Shown here: positions 25,297-36,600 of the stretch, in pieces
Layout: each line of letters opens with the position of its first letter
Numbering within the stretch: position 1 is the first letter of the stretch
Assembly: GCA_032622095.1 (NCBI GenBank)
Contig: CP136064.1
Span: forward strand, 109,852,004-109,916,003
DNA length: 64,000 nucleotides
Origin: Siphonodentalium dalli
Taxonomy: Eukaryota; Mollusca; Scaphopoda; Gadilida; Siphonodentaliidae
Direction: 5' to 3'
The notes under the pieces: generated by a model
The model's database searches: none
What the model saw: the letters and a program-made list of their open reading frames with translations, nothing else
Told to the model about the DNA's origin: nothing
Made by a program: the position numbers and the translations under genes

Positions 25297-26499
25297 CAGG
25301 TCTGGCAAATGTGAGAATACAGCTACAATAGCTGTATTCGGCTAACCTAGCTGTATTCAGCTATATATTAATACTCTCAAAACGGCTGTTTTTCGATAAT
25401 AAACTAGAAGCGCTAATTTGCGCATCAAAATTAGGCTACCATATTCTCCGGTCACCCTCAACCAAATCAAAATCGTCGCTTGTGTTCTGACAAAGTGTTG
25501 CCTTTTGTCGACACGGCAATTCTGATTTTGTGTGAAAACTTACTACGGTGGTCGATGTCAGTAAATATTCTGGGGACTATTTTCTGCAAATGCATTCATT
25601 AACTAACTTATAAAATAAAGATCAAATTCATCCCAAACACTCGTTTACTTCTTCCCGATGCTAAACCGGTAGGGGCCCCCCCGGGCGTTAGAATGGTGTA
25701 CCTATATCAAGCATTTAGAATTACATACCACTAGCGGTTTGTGAGCGATACTGGTAACTTTTCATAACTGTATATACAGATATTGTGCGGCATATTGCAA
25801 ATGTATGGCACAACATAGGGACAACTGAAATGAAAATGCGACTTATATAATTTCTGAAGTATTTCAAACATGAAGTCCTGGTCGTTAACGAGTCAGAACT
25901 ATTCAATCTGTTTTGGCGGGAAAATATATAATGTGTGAAAACTTACTAAACATAACATTGGTATTTGTATTTTCGCGATTCGACATACCAGTATGCGTTT
26001 CCGTATTTTTGGAGAGAATCAGCTCAAGCAGTGAGTGGAACTTGCTCGGTTAAACTCTGGCTAGAGATGTTCCCCTTTTTACCTGTTTTAACTCACCAAC
26101 CATACTGCGTTTTAGCAGCATCATATTGATACTTCCGGGAATGATTAAGATGTTCCATCTTCGGTGATAAATATTGTATTTAATGTATTTTTCAAGGTAT
26201 TCCGCATTGCATAAGAGAGTTATTAACTGTTATGACCGACATCGACCGCCGTAGTAAGTTTTCACACATAATCACCATCGCCGTGCCGACAAAAGGCAAC
26301 ACTTTGTCAGAACACAAGCGACGATTTTGATTTGGTTGAGGGTGGCCGGAGAATAGGGTAGCCTAATTTTGATGCGCAAATTAGCGCTTCTAGTTTATTA
26401 TCGAAAAACAGCCGGTTTGAGAGTATAATATATAGCTGAATACAGCTAGGTTAGCTGAATACAGCTATTGTAGCTGTATTCTCACATTTGCCAGACCTG
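25297..26499. mobile_element. 1.2-kb long-TIR element with AACAT target duplication
   Basis: About 265-bp terminal inverted repeats: CAGGTCTGGCAAATGTGAGA at 25297 is exactly inverted at 26499, and similarity continues to 25560 / 26232 with few changes. AACAT flanks both ends (25292-25296, 26500-26504). No transposase in the 670-bp middle. A decayed relative of the terminus lies at about 30102-30140. Confidence 0.8.
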
Positions 26500-26629
26500 A
26501 ACATGGCTGAGTAACGTTATAACCTAGTCCACAGTCGTAGGAATCACTATTCACTGTCCATGTAATATTAAATTTGATATAAATATAACAAATAGATATA
26601 TTACCTCTACTATTATAGATATAACTATA

Positions 26630-26960
26630 TAATATAACAATAACATGATTTTTTAGGGCATTATGGTTTATTAACGGCCCTCTGGAATGATTAACAGCCC
26701 AAGACTTCGTCTCGGGCCGCTAATATTAATAATAGGCCCGAGGGCTGTTAATCATTCCAGAGGGCCGTTAATATACCAATAACTTGATTTTGGAGGGCGT
26801 TATGGTTTATTAACGGCCCTCCAGAAATGATTAACAGCCCGAGGGGTTCATTAAAGGCCCGAGACGAAGTCGAGGGCCTTTAATGGCCCGAGGGCTGTTA
26901 ATCATTTCTGGAGGGCCGTTAATAAACCATAACGCCCGACAAAATCAAGTTATTACTATT
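26630..26960. repeat. Tandem pair of large palindromes (GGGCGTTATGG family)
   Basis: Two near-palindromes in a row. Each has GTTATGGTTTATTAACGGCC(CTC) then ATGATTAACAGCCC, mirrored on the other side through GGCTGTTAATCATT and GGGCCGTTAAT. The centres contain CGAGACGAAGTCGAGGG or its relatives. Confidence 0.75.
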
Positions 26961-27343
26961 ATTACCACTTTCTGAAATGAAACCCAACTAGAACATAGAT
27001 GAGTGAGTAAGCAACAATATGTCAAATGAAATACATGTAATAACTCTTCAAAACGATCACAATTCAAACCATGTGTCGTCTGTTTGTTGTCAAATAAATT
27101 GTCACGTGACTAATTATATTATTTACCACGAAAATAGGGACATATCTAACGAAAATTCAGTCAGAAATCTAATTTATTCCAGTTGTTAGGTAACACTTAC
27201 TTGTTGTTGGTCTGTTATTACATCATTTACATCTACTACCGTAAAATTTCAGTTTTATTCGTAATAATATACTATAAACTTGTTTTAACAGAAATCCGAA
27301 ATCCGAAATAAGGTTGCGTTCGATTGGATTTCTAGCAAATCGC

Positions 27344-27390
27344 AAACCGGATGCGGGCCGTTAATATCGTTAACGGCCCGCATCCGGTTT
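27344..27390. repeat. Perfect 21-bp-arm hairpin
   Basis: Arms AAACCGGATGCGGGCCGTTAA and its exact complement flank TATCG. It lies within the same GGGCCGTTAA palindrome cluster. Confidence 0.8.
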
Positions 27391-27468
27391 GATGCCGGGC
27401 GTTATGGCTTTTTACCGTTCGGGTAAAATACTGTTAATCTACTAGAGAACGCCCTCTAAAGTGGTAAT

Positions 27469-28603
27469 AATAAACCATAATGCCCGATGAAATCATGTTA
27501 TTACTATTATTACCACAGTTTTGGAAATTTGACCCATTTGAGGATTTAGTGGAATAATGAAGTAGATTAAGAGAGAAATATTTTCAAGAACATTTAAATT
27601 TGATATCATTTTACTTGTCAGCTGACACGGACGGACGGAGTCTCGAAAATAGGACAGGGGAAAAACCAGCATTGGAGACGAGTAACAACCAATGAGAGGT
27701 TGACAGCTAAAATTATCAATGCATACTTACGCTTGATACAATAATTCAATCATATAGCGTGAATTCCAATCATAAAACCACTATAGTGTCGAGGAAATCG
27801 GATACATCTTCCCATTATTTTCTTGAAATAAACACGCCAGATCGGAAGTTGAAGGGACGTAACTCTCGCGATAATAAACGAGATCTATAGTTTCTGGGCG
27901 GCGGGCTGATATTGAACTAGGCTTCTCATTATCGGCCCTTGTTTTGGTAACAATATAACAATAACATGATTTTTGAGGGCGTTATGGTTTATTAACAGCC
28001 CGGCTGGAATGATTAACAGCCCAAGGGCCTATTAGCGGCCCGAGACGAAGTCGAGGGACGCTAATAGGCCCGAGGGCTGTTAATCATTCCAGAGGGCCGT
28101 TAATAAACCATAATGCCCGATGAAATCATGTTATTACTATTATTACCACAGTTTTGGACATTTGACCCATTTGAGGATTTAGTGGAATAATGAAGTAGAT
28201 TAAGAGAGAAATATTTTCAAGAACATTTAAATTTGATACCATTTGACTTGTCAGCTGACAGTGACACGGACTGACGGAGTCTCGAAAATAGGACAGGAGA
28301 AAACCCAGCATTGGAGACGAGTAACAACCAATGAGAGGTTGACAGCTAAAATTATCAATGCATACTTACACTTGATACAATAATTCAATCATATAGCGTG
28401 AATTCCAATCATAAAACCACTATAGTGTCGAGGAAATCGGATACATCTTCCCATTATTTTCTTGAAATAAACACGCCACATCGGAAGTTGAAGGGACGTA
28501 ACTCTCGCGATAATAAACGAGATCTATAGGTTTCCGGGCGGCGGGCCGATATTGAACTAGGCTTCTCATTATCGGCCCGCGGCCCGCTGTTTTGGTAACA
28601 ATA
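27469..28603. repeat. 633-bp tandem segmental duplication
   Basis: 27469-27954 and 28102-28603 are nearly identical direct copies (for example ATGAAATCATGTTATTACTA..., GTCAGCTGACA, CACTATAGTGTCGAGGAAAT, ATCTCGTTTATTATCGCGAG in complement), offset by 633 bp. The palindrome 27961-28136 lies between. Confidence 0.85.
27961..28136. mobile_element. 176-bp palindromic element
   Basis: ATAACATGATTTTTGAGGGC at the left is mirrored by GCCCGATGAAATCATGTTAT at the right, with nearly continuous pairing through the GACGAAGTCG centre. Same family as 26630-26960. Confidence 0.75.
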
Positions 28604-28738
28604 CGCTATTTGGAACGCCCCGAAAAACATTATCAATGGCCTAGAGAACGCCCTATAAAGTGGTAATAATACGCTATTTGGAACGCCCCGAAAAACATTA
28701 TCAATGGCCTGGAGAACGCCCTATAAAGTGGTAATAAT
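28603..28738. repeat. Two 68-bp tandem repeats
   Basis: ACGCTATTTGGAACGCCCCG... begins at 28603 and again at 28671, each unit ending in AAAGTGGTAATAAT; one base differs (TAG/TGG). Confidence 0.9.
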
Positions 28739-28814
28739 ATAATATAATATATTGATTTAATATTATTAAATAATATTTTATTCAACTATCAGTGATTCCT
28801 AGGGACTGTGCCTA

Positions 28815-28954
28815 GTCCAACAAATTAGACGATTCTGATTAAGGTATATTATTTGGACATTTATGTTACCTTACTCCTCATAGAAGGGTTAAGATAATCG
28901 TAAATGTCCAAATATTAAAATATATCTTAACCCGAATAGTCTAATTTGTTGGAC
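28815..28954. mobile_element. 140-bp hairpin MITE with TA target duplication
   Basis: GTCCAACAAATTAGAC / GTCTAATTTGTTGGAC ends, flanked by TA. The arms continue through TTAAG.TATATT and CC.AATA. Mariner-type by target site. Confidence 0.75.
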
Positions 28955-29560
28955 TAGTTATAACCTAGTTCAGTAATGAACATAGTGCATACCCTTCTGG
29001 AAGCAGCAATCTGCGAAAGCAGTCATATTGACCTACTTTACTTTTAGTAAATTAGTCTTTATATTATAACCCTGTGGTGACTCTAGTAGCATTCTTTAAC
29101 GTACACACACTGAGGCATGTACACGGGTCAGCCATTAATGTCCGCTCCCGATCGGACTTTGTACTGCACCCACGACAACATACCTGAACAAATGTTGTAA
29201 TGGGGGGGGGGGGCAGGGAAGTCGGCATTTTTCATTCGGATCTTTATTCAGTTTAATATATCCATTTCCCAAAACATTATCTACAAGACGGGAAATGGTT
29301 ATATCCGTTTCCCACTTCATGCACTTGTTATCTTTTATAATTAAATGTTTTGCCACTTTTGCGCATAGTAACATGTACCGGTATTCAATATACTAGTAGG
29401 CCGATCACTCAGTTTAGGGTCCAGGAAGATGTAGGCTATCCTATTTTTGGCGTCACGTGCCGTGATTCGTGATGTCATTGTTCCAAAGGAACAAGAAGTG
29501 GGGGCAAACATATCATATAGCGAAATTACAGCCCCCAAACACATAAATTTGCGAAAATAG

Positions 29561-29574
29561 GTTGCTATGGCAAC
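29561..29574. promoter_or_regulatory. X-box (RFX-type) palindrome in the divergent intergenic region
   Basis: GTTGCTATGGCAAC is a near-perfect inverted repeat fitting the RFX X-box consensus. A CACGTG E-box lies about 100 bp upstream (near 29455). It is about 970 bp upstream of the TTC14 ATG, in one of the few non-repetitive parts of the intergenic space. A promoter role is inference. Confidence 0.4.
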
Positions 29575-29865
29575 CGGCCGCAATTTGGTGGTATCTACCC
29601 AAAATTTCTAGAAGATTTATAGACTACGGATGATCACCCATATAGTATGAGTTGTCACATGGAGAATTCTGCCATGGCAAATGGTCTGACCCATTATTGA
29701 ATAAATGCATAAATTGCTATTTATAAAAATTTTATAAAGTAAGCATTTCTGCAAACAATCACGTCTGTGAGTAATGTTTTCTTAAAAGAATCACGTTCCA
29801 AACGAGTTAAGCCTGACAAACTTGGTACATGTATCTGACTCGGTTCTGATTTTTGTCAGAATACC

Positions 29866-29940
29866 CTGACCAGGTTGCAATCCCCAGTCTGCCAGCACAA
29901 GAGACCAGTACTCTACCTCTCGGCTAACGACCTCCATATG
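29866..29940 (-). mobile_element. tRNA-derived SINE head or tRNA pseudogene
   Basis: On the minus strand: A-box-like TAGCCGAGAGG (29926-29916) and B-box-like GGATTGCAACC (29883-29873), 32 nt apart, in the order TTAGCC...GGTAGAGTACTGGTCTC...CAACCTGGTCAGG. It does not close into a good cloverleaf by eye, so a SINE head is more likely than a functional tRNA. Confidence 0.55.
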
Positions 29941-30547
29941 CTAGTAGTACTAGTAGTTATACTCAGTCATTAGTAGTACGTTACATGACATACTACATGT
30001 ACATCTAGTAGTATTCAAATAATTGATACAGTGTACTCAAATTTGTCATTTATTCACTCAATCACAAGTAGTCCACAAGTAACAAGTAAGCCTACTACCA
30101 CGTCTGGGAAATGTGAAAATTCAGCTACAATAGGTGAATGGTTGGGCATTTGGCAGCCATTATGGATGGAGAGCTCCAATTTTTCACTAAAAAATGGAAT
30201 TATATTTTAGCTTCACATAGATATATACATTTGTATACATTTTACAATATTATTAAAATATAAATTTGTTTGACAGCTCTTTAATAAAGCAAATTTTTTA
30301 CTAAGTAATAATTATACCTTATTTAATTATCACTTAGTCTATGCATGCACATTGAGATAGCTAGTATTTTACAAAAACTATTTATTTTTCTGTCTTTAGA
30401 ATGTGTAAACATAAGTTTTTCTGTGTGTCAGAATATTTATTTCATTATCGTTTATTTCTGCTGTATACTGTTTCAGAAGGTGTTTTGGCCAGATATTGAT
30501 AAATACGAACAACACCACTACTGGATACTGTAAAAGTTGTAAAGGAA

Positions 30548-30696
30548 ATGGACCCCAGGCTTCTGGGAATAGCTGCCGGGTATCATGGTCCAGAATTAAT
30601 AAAGCATTTCGAGGGGGAGCAGCAGCAACAACATATTCTCTCTCAAATTTATAAACAGCCACTTCAACAACCAAGCAGTGGGGGTATGGAGATGCA
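30548..30696 (+). CDS. TTC14: TTC14 coding exon 1 (start codon)
   Basis: Begins [20 protein letters not shown], similar to the TTC14 N-terminus. It is the first ATG after an in-frame TAA at 30500-30502, which supports this start. Donor ATGCA|gtgagt, phase 2; using the later GT would include an in-frame TGA. A pyrimidine-AG acceptor (tgtttcag, ending near 30478) suggests an upstream non-coding exon. Confidence 0.9.
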
Positions 30697-33600
30697 GTGA
30701 GTACATCGATTTTATCATATTTCTCAGGGCAAAATTTTGTTTAAAAGCATGTGAGTGTGTATTGATAGTTTTGGTAGTTTTTTTCTTAAAAAAAAAAGAC
30801 TTGCTCAACAATGTCTTGATCGAGTTTGTAAACCAACCAGGTCTGCTTACTTTGGGCAGAGTTACAACCCTTAATTAGTTCATTTTTATGAATTTTGAAC
30901 TTGGAAAATATCAACTTATTTTATTGATATTGAATCTATGAGACTTGCTCAACAATGTCTTGATCGAGGTCTGCCTATTTCAGTGATCAGGTAAGTTCAC
31001 AAATTTTGTAGGTCTCAGTTAGGTCCTTCTGTAAGCCTGGAAATAGTGTATCTGTCATTTGCAGAATGAGGTCCAAAGAGGGTGAATTTAGTGATATATA
31101 TAGCGGGCTAGCATCACCAAATTTTAGTTACTTTTTCCCTTCTGGGAAGTTTCTATATCACCTAATTTGTAGAGATGGGCGGTTAACCGTGGAATCAGTT
31201 CGGTTTCGGTTGTCGGGAAAAACCGGAAATGACAACCGTGGTAAGTTGGGAAAACCCGTAGTTTCGGTTGTCACAACTTCCTGTAATCATGGCAGAACAC
31301 GACGAACAAACGAGTCCTGTGTGGAAATATTTTTCAAAGAAAGATAAGAAATCTAAGTGTGCCGCCTGTAATATATGCAGAAATGAGTTCACATGGTGAA
31401 ATCTCGCGACGAATTAATTACGTTGCTTCCGTGTACACCTATTTTCGCCGTAGTAAACACAACACAAGTCAGTTTATTTCTCATGTTATTTTAATCATTA
31501 AGGCCGTACAAATACTCTGAAAGGTGAATTTGATAACGAGGATACGATATGAAAAGGTATCAATGATTGTTACCCGCATTCCCTATTAGTTTTTATCACT
31601 GTTTGGATGTTAAATCGTCAAATATATTTGTGCGCCGTTGATTAAAAATGTTATGCCGGAATCGGAGCCGGAATGAATTATACCGTTTGTCGGTAAACTG
31701 TTGAGAAATAGCACTCATTCAGGTGACTTGTATTGGATGCATGTATACTGTATAGTGTGTACAATATTATGTTCCCTAAATATGGTAATAGGCATATAGC
31801 CAGATAATGTGATTGAGAGATTCTAGTCATGTTTTATTTTCATTTTGTTGTTTATTTCAAATTTTATTTTTCAAATCATAACTATACACATATATCTAGT
31901 CACACACATTAGTTTTATGCCAATATAAATGATCATTATATTATTTCACACTTATGATCATATGATGCTGAATTGCAGTCATACACAATACACAGACTCA
32001 CTTGCATTCTAGCACTGCCACTCGACATGGACATTAACAATATACATGTAATAGTAACAATATGATACATAATTGTACCTCACAAGTTATGGTGATACAA
32101 TTGGTGTGTTTTCTTTGTAATATGATGAAGCATAATTAGATTTTGTTCACATTAGTAATTTTTATTAATAAAAACCGAAACCGAGACTCAACTCTTTTTC
32201 CACAACCGAAACCGAAACCGAGGCAAAATTTCACAACCGCCCATCTCTACTAATTTGCAGAAGATAAAATGCATAATCGAGGTGACTAATGGGTGAAGTT
32301 ACTGAACATCACCAATTTCAACTGGGGAACTTCAATCTGATCATAGGTCTCCGTTATCAGTTGAGGCCTAAGCAGAACGAGGTTCCCAGTGCGGAATAGC
32401 ATCACTAAATTCACCCTCTTGGGACATCATTCTGCAAAGGACAGACACACTATTTACCGGCTTGTGCTTCTGGCTCCTTCAGATATTGGAAGGGATATTT
32501 GGTTACAACAGAAACATAGTTTTTTTTATTGTCATAACATATTCACACTGTAGTACATGTACCGGTAAATGAATATTGTTCTTAAATGTTTGTCTTTATA
32601 TTTATTTCCACAGAGACTCTGACTTTCAGAATACACTTCGGAAATTTGTTGCACGCAAAGCAGACATCTTGTTCAAACATATTGATGCAACGACAGAGAA
32701 GGACCATGAATTAGAGAAAGGTGACGGTATGTATGATTTTTATATACCCCATATCTTTTTCATGGAAAACTTTATAATGAAGAAAGTTATTCACTTGAAG
32801 CTAAAGTTTGAATACAGTTGCAGTCCCTTAGTTTGGCAGATTTATTTATAGTTAGCTGTTTTTGATTTAAACTCTTCGCTGCTATGATGTCTGTACCGGT
32901 AACTATTACAGACCTAAAAGTGCATGTTGTGTACTATATGGTTCATAGTACCTTTGGACCTACTTCAGCACACTAGCACTAGGCCATTGTTCATAACTGG
33001 AACTAGAGATTGCTGCATCGGAATAACTGTATCTCAAAGTTTCAACGATAATAGCCTTTCAACTGAATCAGTATTTTAATGGTTCTTTTGATATTCCCGT
33101 TACAGTTTTCCACTGGAAATAGCAATAATGTCAACAGCCCAGCACATGACGTCATAACGTCTTTTAGCAGCGAAGAGGTTAAAGATGCATAATCCGAATT
33201 AACGCTCCCAAATGACTATTTCTTTGGCTTCGGGGGGGGTGAAAAATATTTGATTAGAGTTGAGGAACCCACCCATCAAAGCTCAGAGTGATCAGATATC
33301 GATTTTCGAAATTTGTTATTTCTCAAAATGTATAATTATTTGTGACCCAGAAACGAGTCACCAAACCGACTGTTTCGGACAAAATTACGGATGAAGTGGT
33401 AATACGGCGAAATGTTGTGATACGCAAGTGATAATATGGCCATATTTCGTTGAATAACATGTTGATAAATAACACGTAATGGGAAATTTTATACCTTAGT
33501 TGACAGCAGTTAGCTTTATTTTGTTGTAATTAATCGATTCTGATAACAAAAGCATATTTTGAAGAAATGTTGTTGCTGTAACTTGATGATATGGGGACCA

Positions 33601-36600
33601 TCTGATTGGATTGAGTACCTTTAATTGTGCATTTGGTATTGCCTGAGTATTAACCCAGCCCTTGAAATTGGCATTTTTCTCCTACAGCGTTGCTCAGGAA
33701 TTGCATGAAATTCTATATTGGCTTCTACAGCTTTCCCTATGACATTGCATTTTGCCATTGCTAATGTGAAGCCTGTTAACCTCAGTTTAATTGAACTGTT
33801 GGCCACCTCATTTGTAGACCAAGTGTATATGCCGAGATATTCTTAGTCCCATTGTGACAGCCGCACCTCTGGTTTGATCTCAATAGGATAGGATAATTTT
33901 ATTCACAATATACTATTGAACAGAAAATAACATTATAAATTAGTGCTGGGCGATATGACAATATATCAGGTATAGCCGGTTTTAATTTTGATATCGTCAA
34001 TAATATCGTCTGAAATAAAAATATCGTAATACCGTCCCAAGTTGTAATATTCTCCATGTAGGTTGAAACCCATAAAATGGTCCCAACAAACAGGGAAGTT
34101 AGGGTAAGTATAATAGTCCCAAACTTCTTGGAAACACACAGTCGAAAGAGTTTTAAAACATCGGAGCACGTGCTTGTCAAGTTGGATATGCTTCATCGGA
34201 AACATCAAAGCGCTAGCATCAGTTGGCTACATTGTGAGATGATTGGTATGTCACACTCATCCGACTGGCTCAATGACCTCCTTTCAAATTGGTGCAGCTA
34301 ACTGCTTACTCTGTCAACCGTAACCGGTTGCTTGGAGACGATTACCATGTCAGATTTTATATTGACCCCACCAGCTGATTGTGTCAATGTGTGCAAATTG
34401 TGAGTAAAATGATTTTGTGGACATGTTAGCTAGGTCTTCAACAAACGCCAATTTCACAAACTATTTCAACATGTCAATATATTTTTTCCTCGGCTAAAAA
34501 AATGCCCACGCAAATTCATTTCACGTTGGCTTTTGCCTCGGCACTGCCCATTGCCGACGCTAATTCCCATGGCTGCTGTATATGATATGTACAATGAAGT
34601 CTCACGGTGCTACCAACTACCAATTTCCACTAATAGATAGTCTCACAAACAACCAATTCCTCACTAATAGTCTAATACATGGCGATTTGTGCTTAATGTG
34701 TAGTGTTAAGCTCTATGGTCGAATGGATATGACTCTAATAATTTATGCGATCTGAAAACACACGTGGGCCTTGTTATATGATTATATCCTTTTGTTTCAA
34801 CCCATATGCGGATATTTTAACTCTCAATCACTGGTTCATGTTACATGTCAGTAATACCGGTAGGTCCGTGCTGTATACATGTAGGTAGGTGAGAACTACG
34901 CATTCCCCTATTAAAGGATCAAATAAGCCGACATGTGTTTATAAACACGCAGCTCATCCGCCTGACATCTCACACATGGCAACAATAACACATGCATGAG
35001 TATGCGTGATTGTTTGAACAGTATTTATTATCAGTTATCACTGTCCACTAATTTTGACAATGTGTCATCGAAACAGTGCTTTGAACACTGGTTAGTGCTT
35101 ACAGTTTATATTATTCCTGACCAAATTAGAAAGGCGTTGAAAGTTGTTGTGTTCGCCATCGGAAAACTGTCCATTATTGCAGACGAGTGGTCATTATACT
35201 GTGATGTTACTGACGTACAATCAATGTTCAATACACATTTACTCAACCTCACATGGCCCACAAATCGTAAATAAAACGTGGGGATGGATTGTGCAAACTT
35301 TATTCATGAAATATTGCATATATTATACATTGTACTTACCAATTGTTATATGCCAAAATAATATCGCGATATTGTCACCATAATATCGAAATAATATTTT
35401 GGGCCAATATCGCCGAGCCCTATTATAAATATTAAACAATTGGAACCCTGTATATTGTCTCAATGAATTTGGTATGGAACTTACCCATTAGGATATTGTC
35501 CAAGGATATAATTTTAGAGTTACATGTATTCCTTTGTGTTCATTTTGAAATACTGATTTCTTGACTTAATAAATCAGCAATAGTAAGTATGGAATTTTTG
35601 AATTTATTTTATCCCCACTGTTGTAAGATTGTAATGTGAGGGAATGGATTAATACAGTACCAATACAGTATGCAAATTCTTGTAAAATTTGGCATAGTCC
35701 TTGAAATTTACAATTAAAAATAGTTTTGAGTATTCCGCATATTGTGACGTCAACTGTGGTGTGCATTAGAATTTATTTTGAGTAACCCTTTGGCCTTTCT
35801 ATATTAAAGCATCATTGATGAGTTGTTATCCAATAGGAAATGTTTGTTGAACTTATTTAAACATTTCCCTCAATAAATACGACCCCTTCTGTACTTTATT
35901 TATCTGTCGTCTGCTTTTATCACCTTAACATCCCTCCATATGAATAATAGATCATTCAGTTGTACACTTTTTAGCTCACCTGAGACAAAGTCTCTGGTGG
36001 AGCTATAGTCATCACTCCTCGTCCATCGTACCGTCCGTCGTGCCGTCCATCCGTCGAGCTGTCCGGCCCGACATCTGACGTTTATGTTGCCAATTTTAAG
36101 AAAAATGGATAGTTGGGTGGCTGATTTCCGTTACGTGGCTAGCCACATAACGGAGTTGAGATCAATTTAAAATGATCTATTTGGCCATATCAGCATATTT
36201 AATTTTTTGGTCACTTAATAGTTGGAAACAAAAAGTCCATAGATTTGGACCTCCATGAGGTCATTAGGAGCCATTAGGAGGTGTTCGGACAGTTATGTGG
36301 CTAGCTACCCATTCACGGACATGTCAGTTTCTCCTATTCAACTGTCGTAGTTGCTGTTTACAGGTTTTTGGGTTTCAATGAACTACTTCTGCTATAATTC
36401 CTACATGTTCTGACTCCACAATCAGAAATTGTATTACTTTTAACTACTTGATAGCCACATAAAAGTTTGTCAACTACTTGATAGCCACATAGATTTTAGC
36501 CACATTAAATATTTTAGCCACATAATTCAATAGCCACCTATCTCCCCAAATGTTGGTAGTTCCGTCCATAAATCTATTCCTCCATAGTAATTCTTACAAC

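Larger units (their letters stand above)
31032..32464. mobile_element. hAT-type MITE interrupted by a second hAT element
   Basis: TAAGCCTGGAAATAGTGTATC at the left and its partner CACTATTTACCGGCTTG at the right, with 8-bp flanks TCCTTCTG / TGCTTCTG (one mismatch). The uninterrupted relative is 56906-57353. The interruption is 31170-32249 plus one target copy. Confidence 0.8.
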
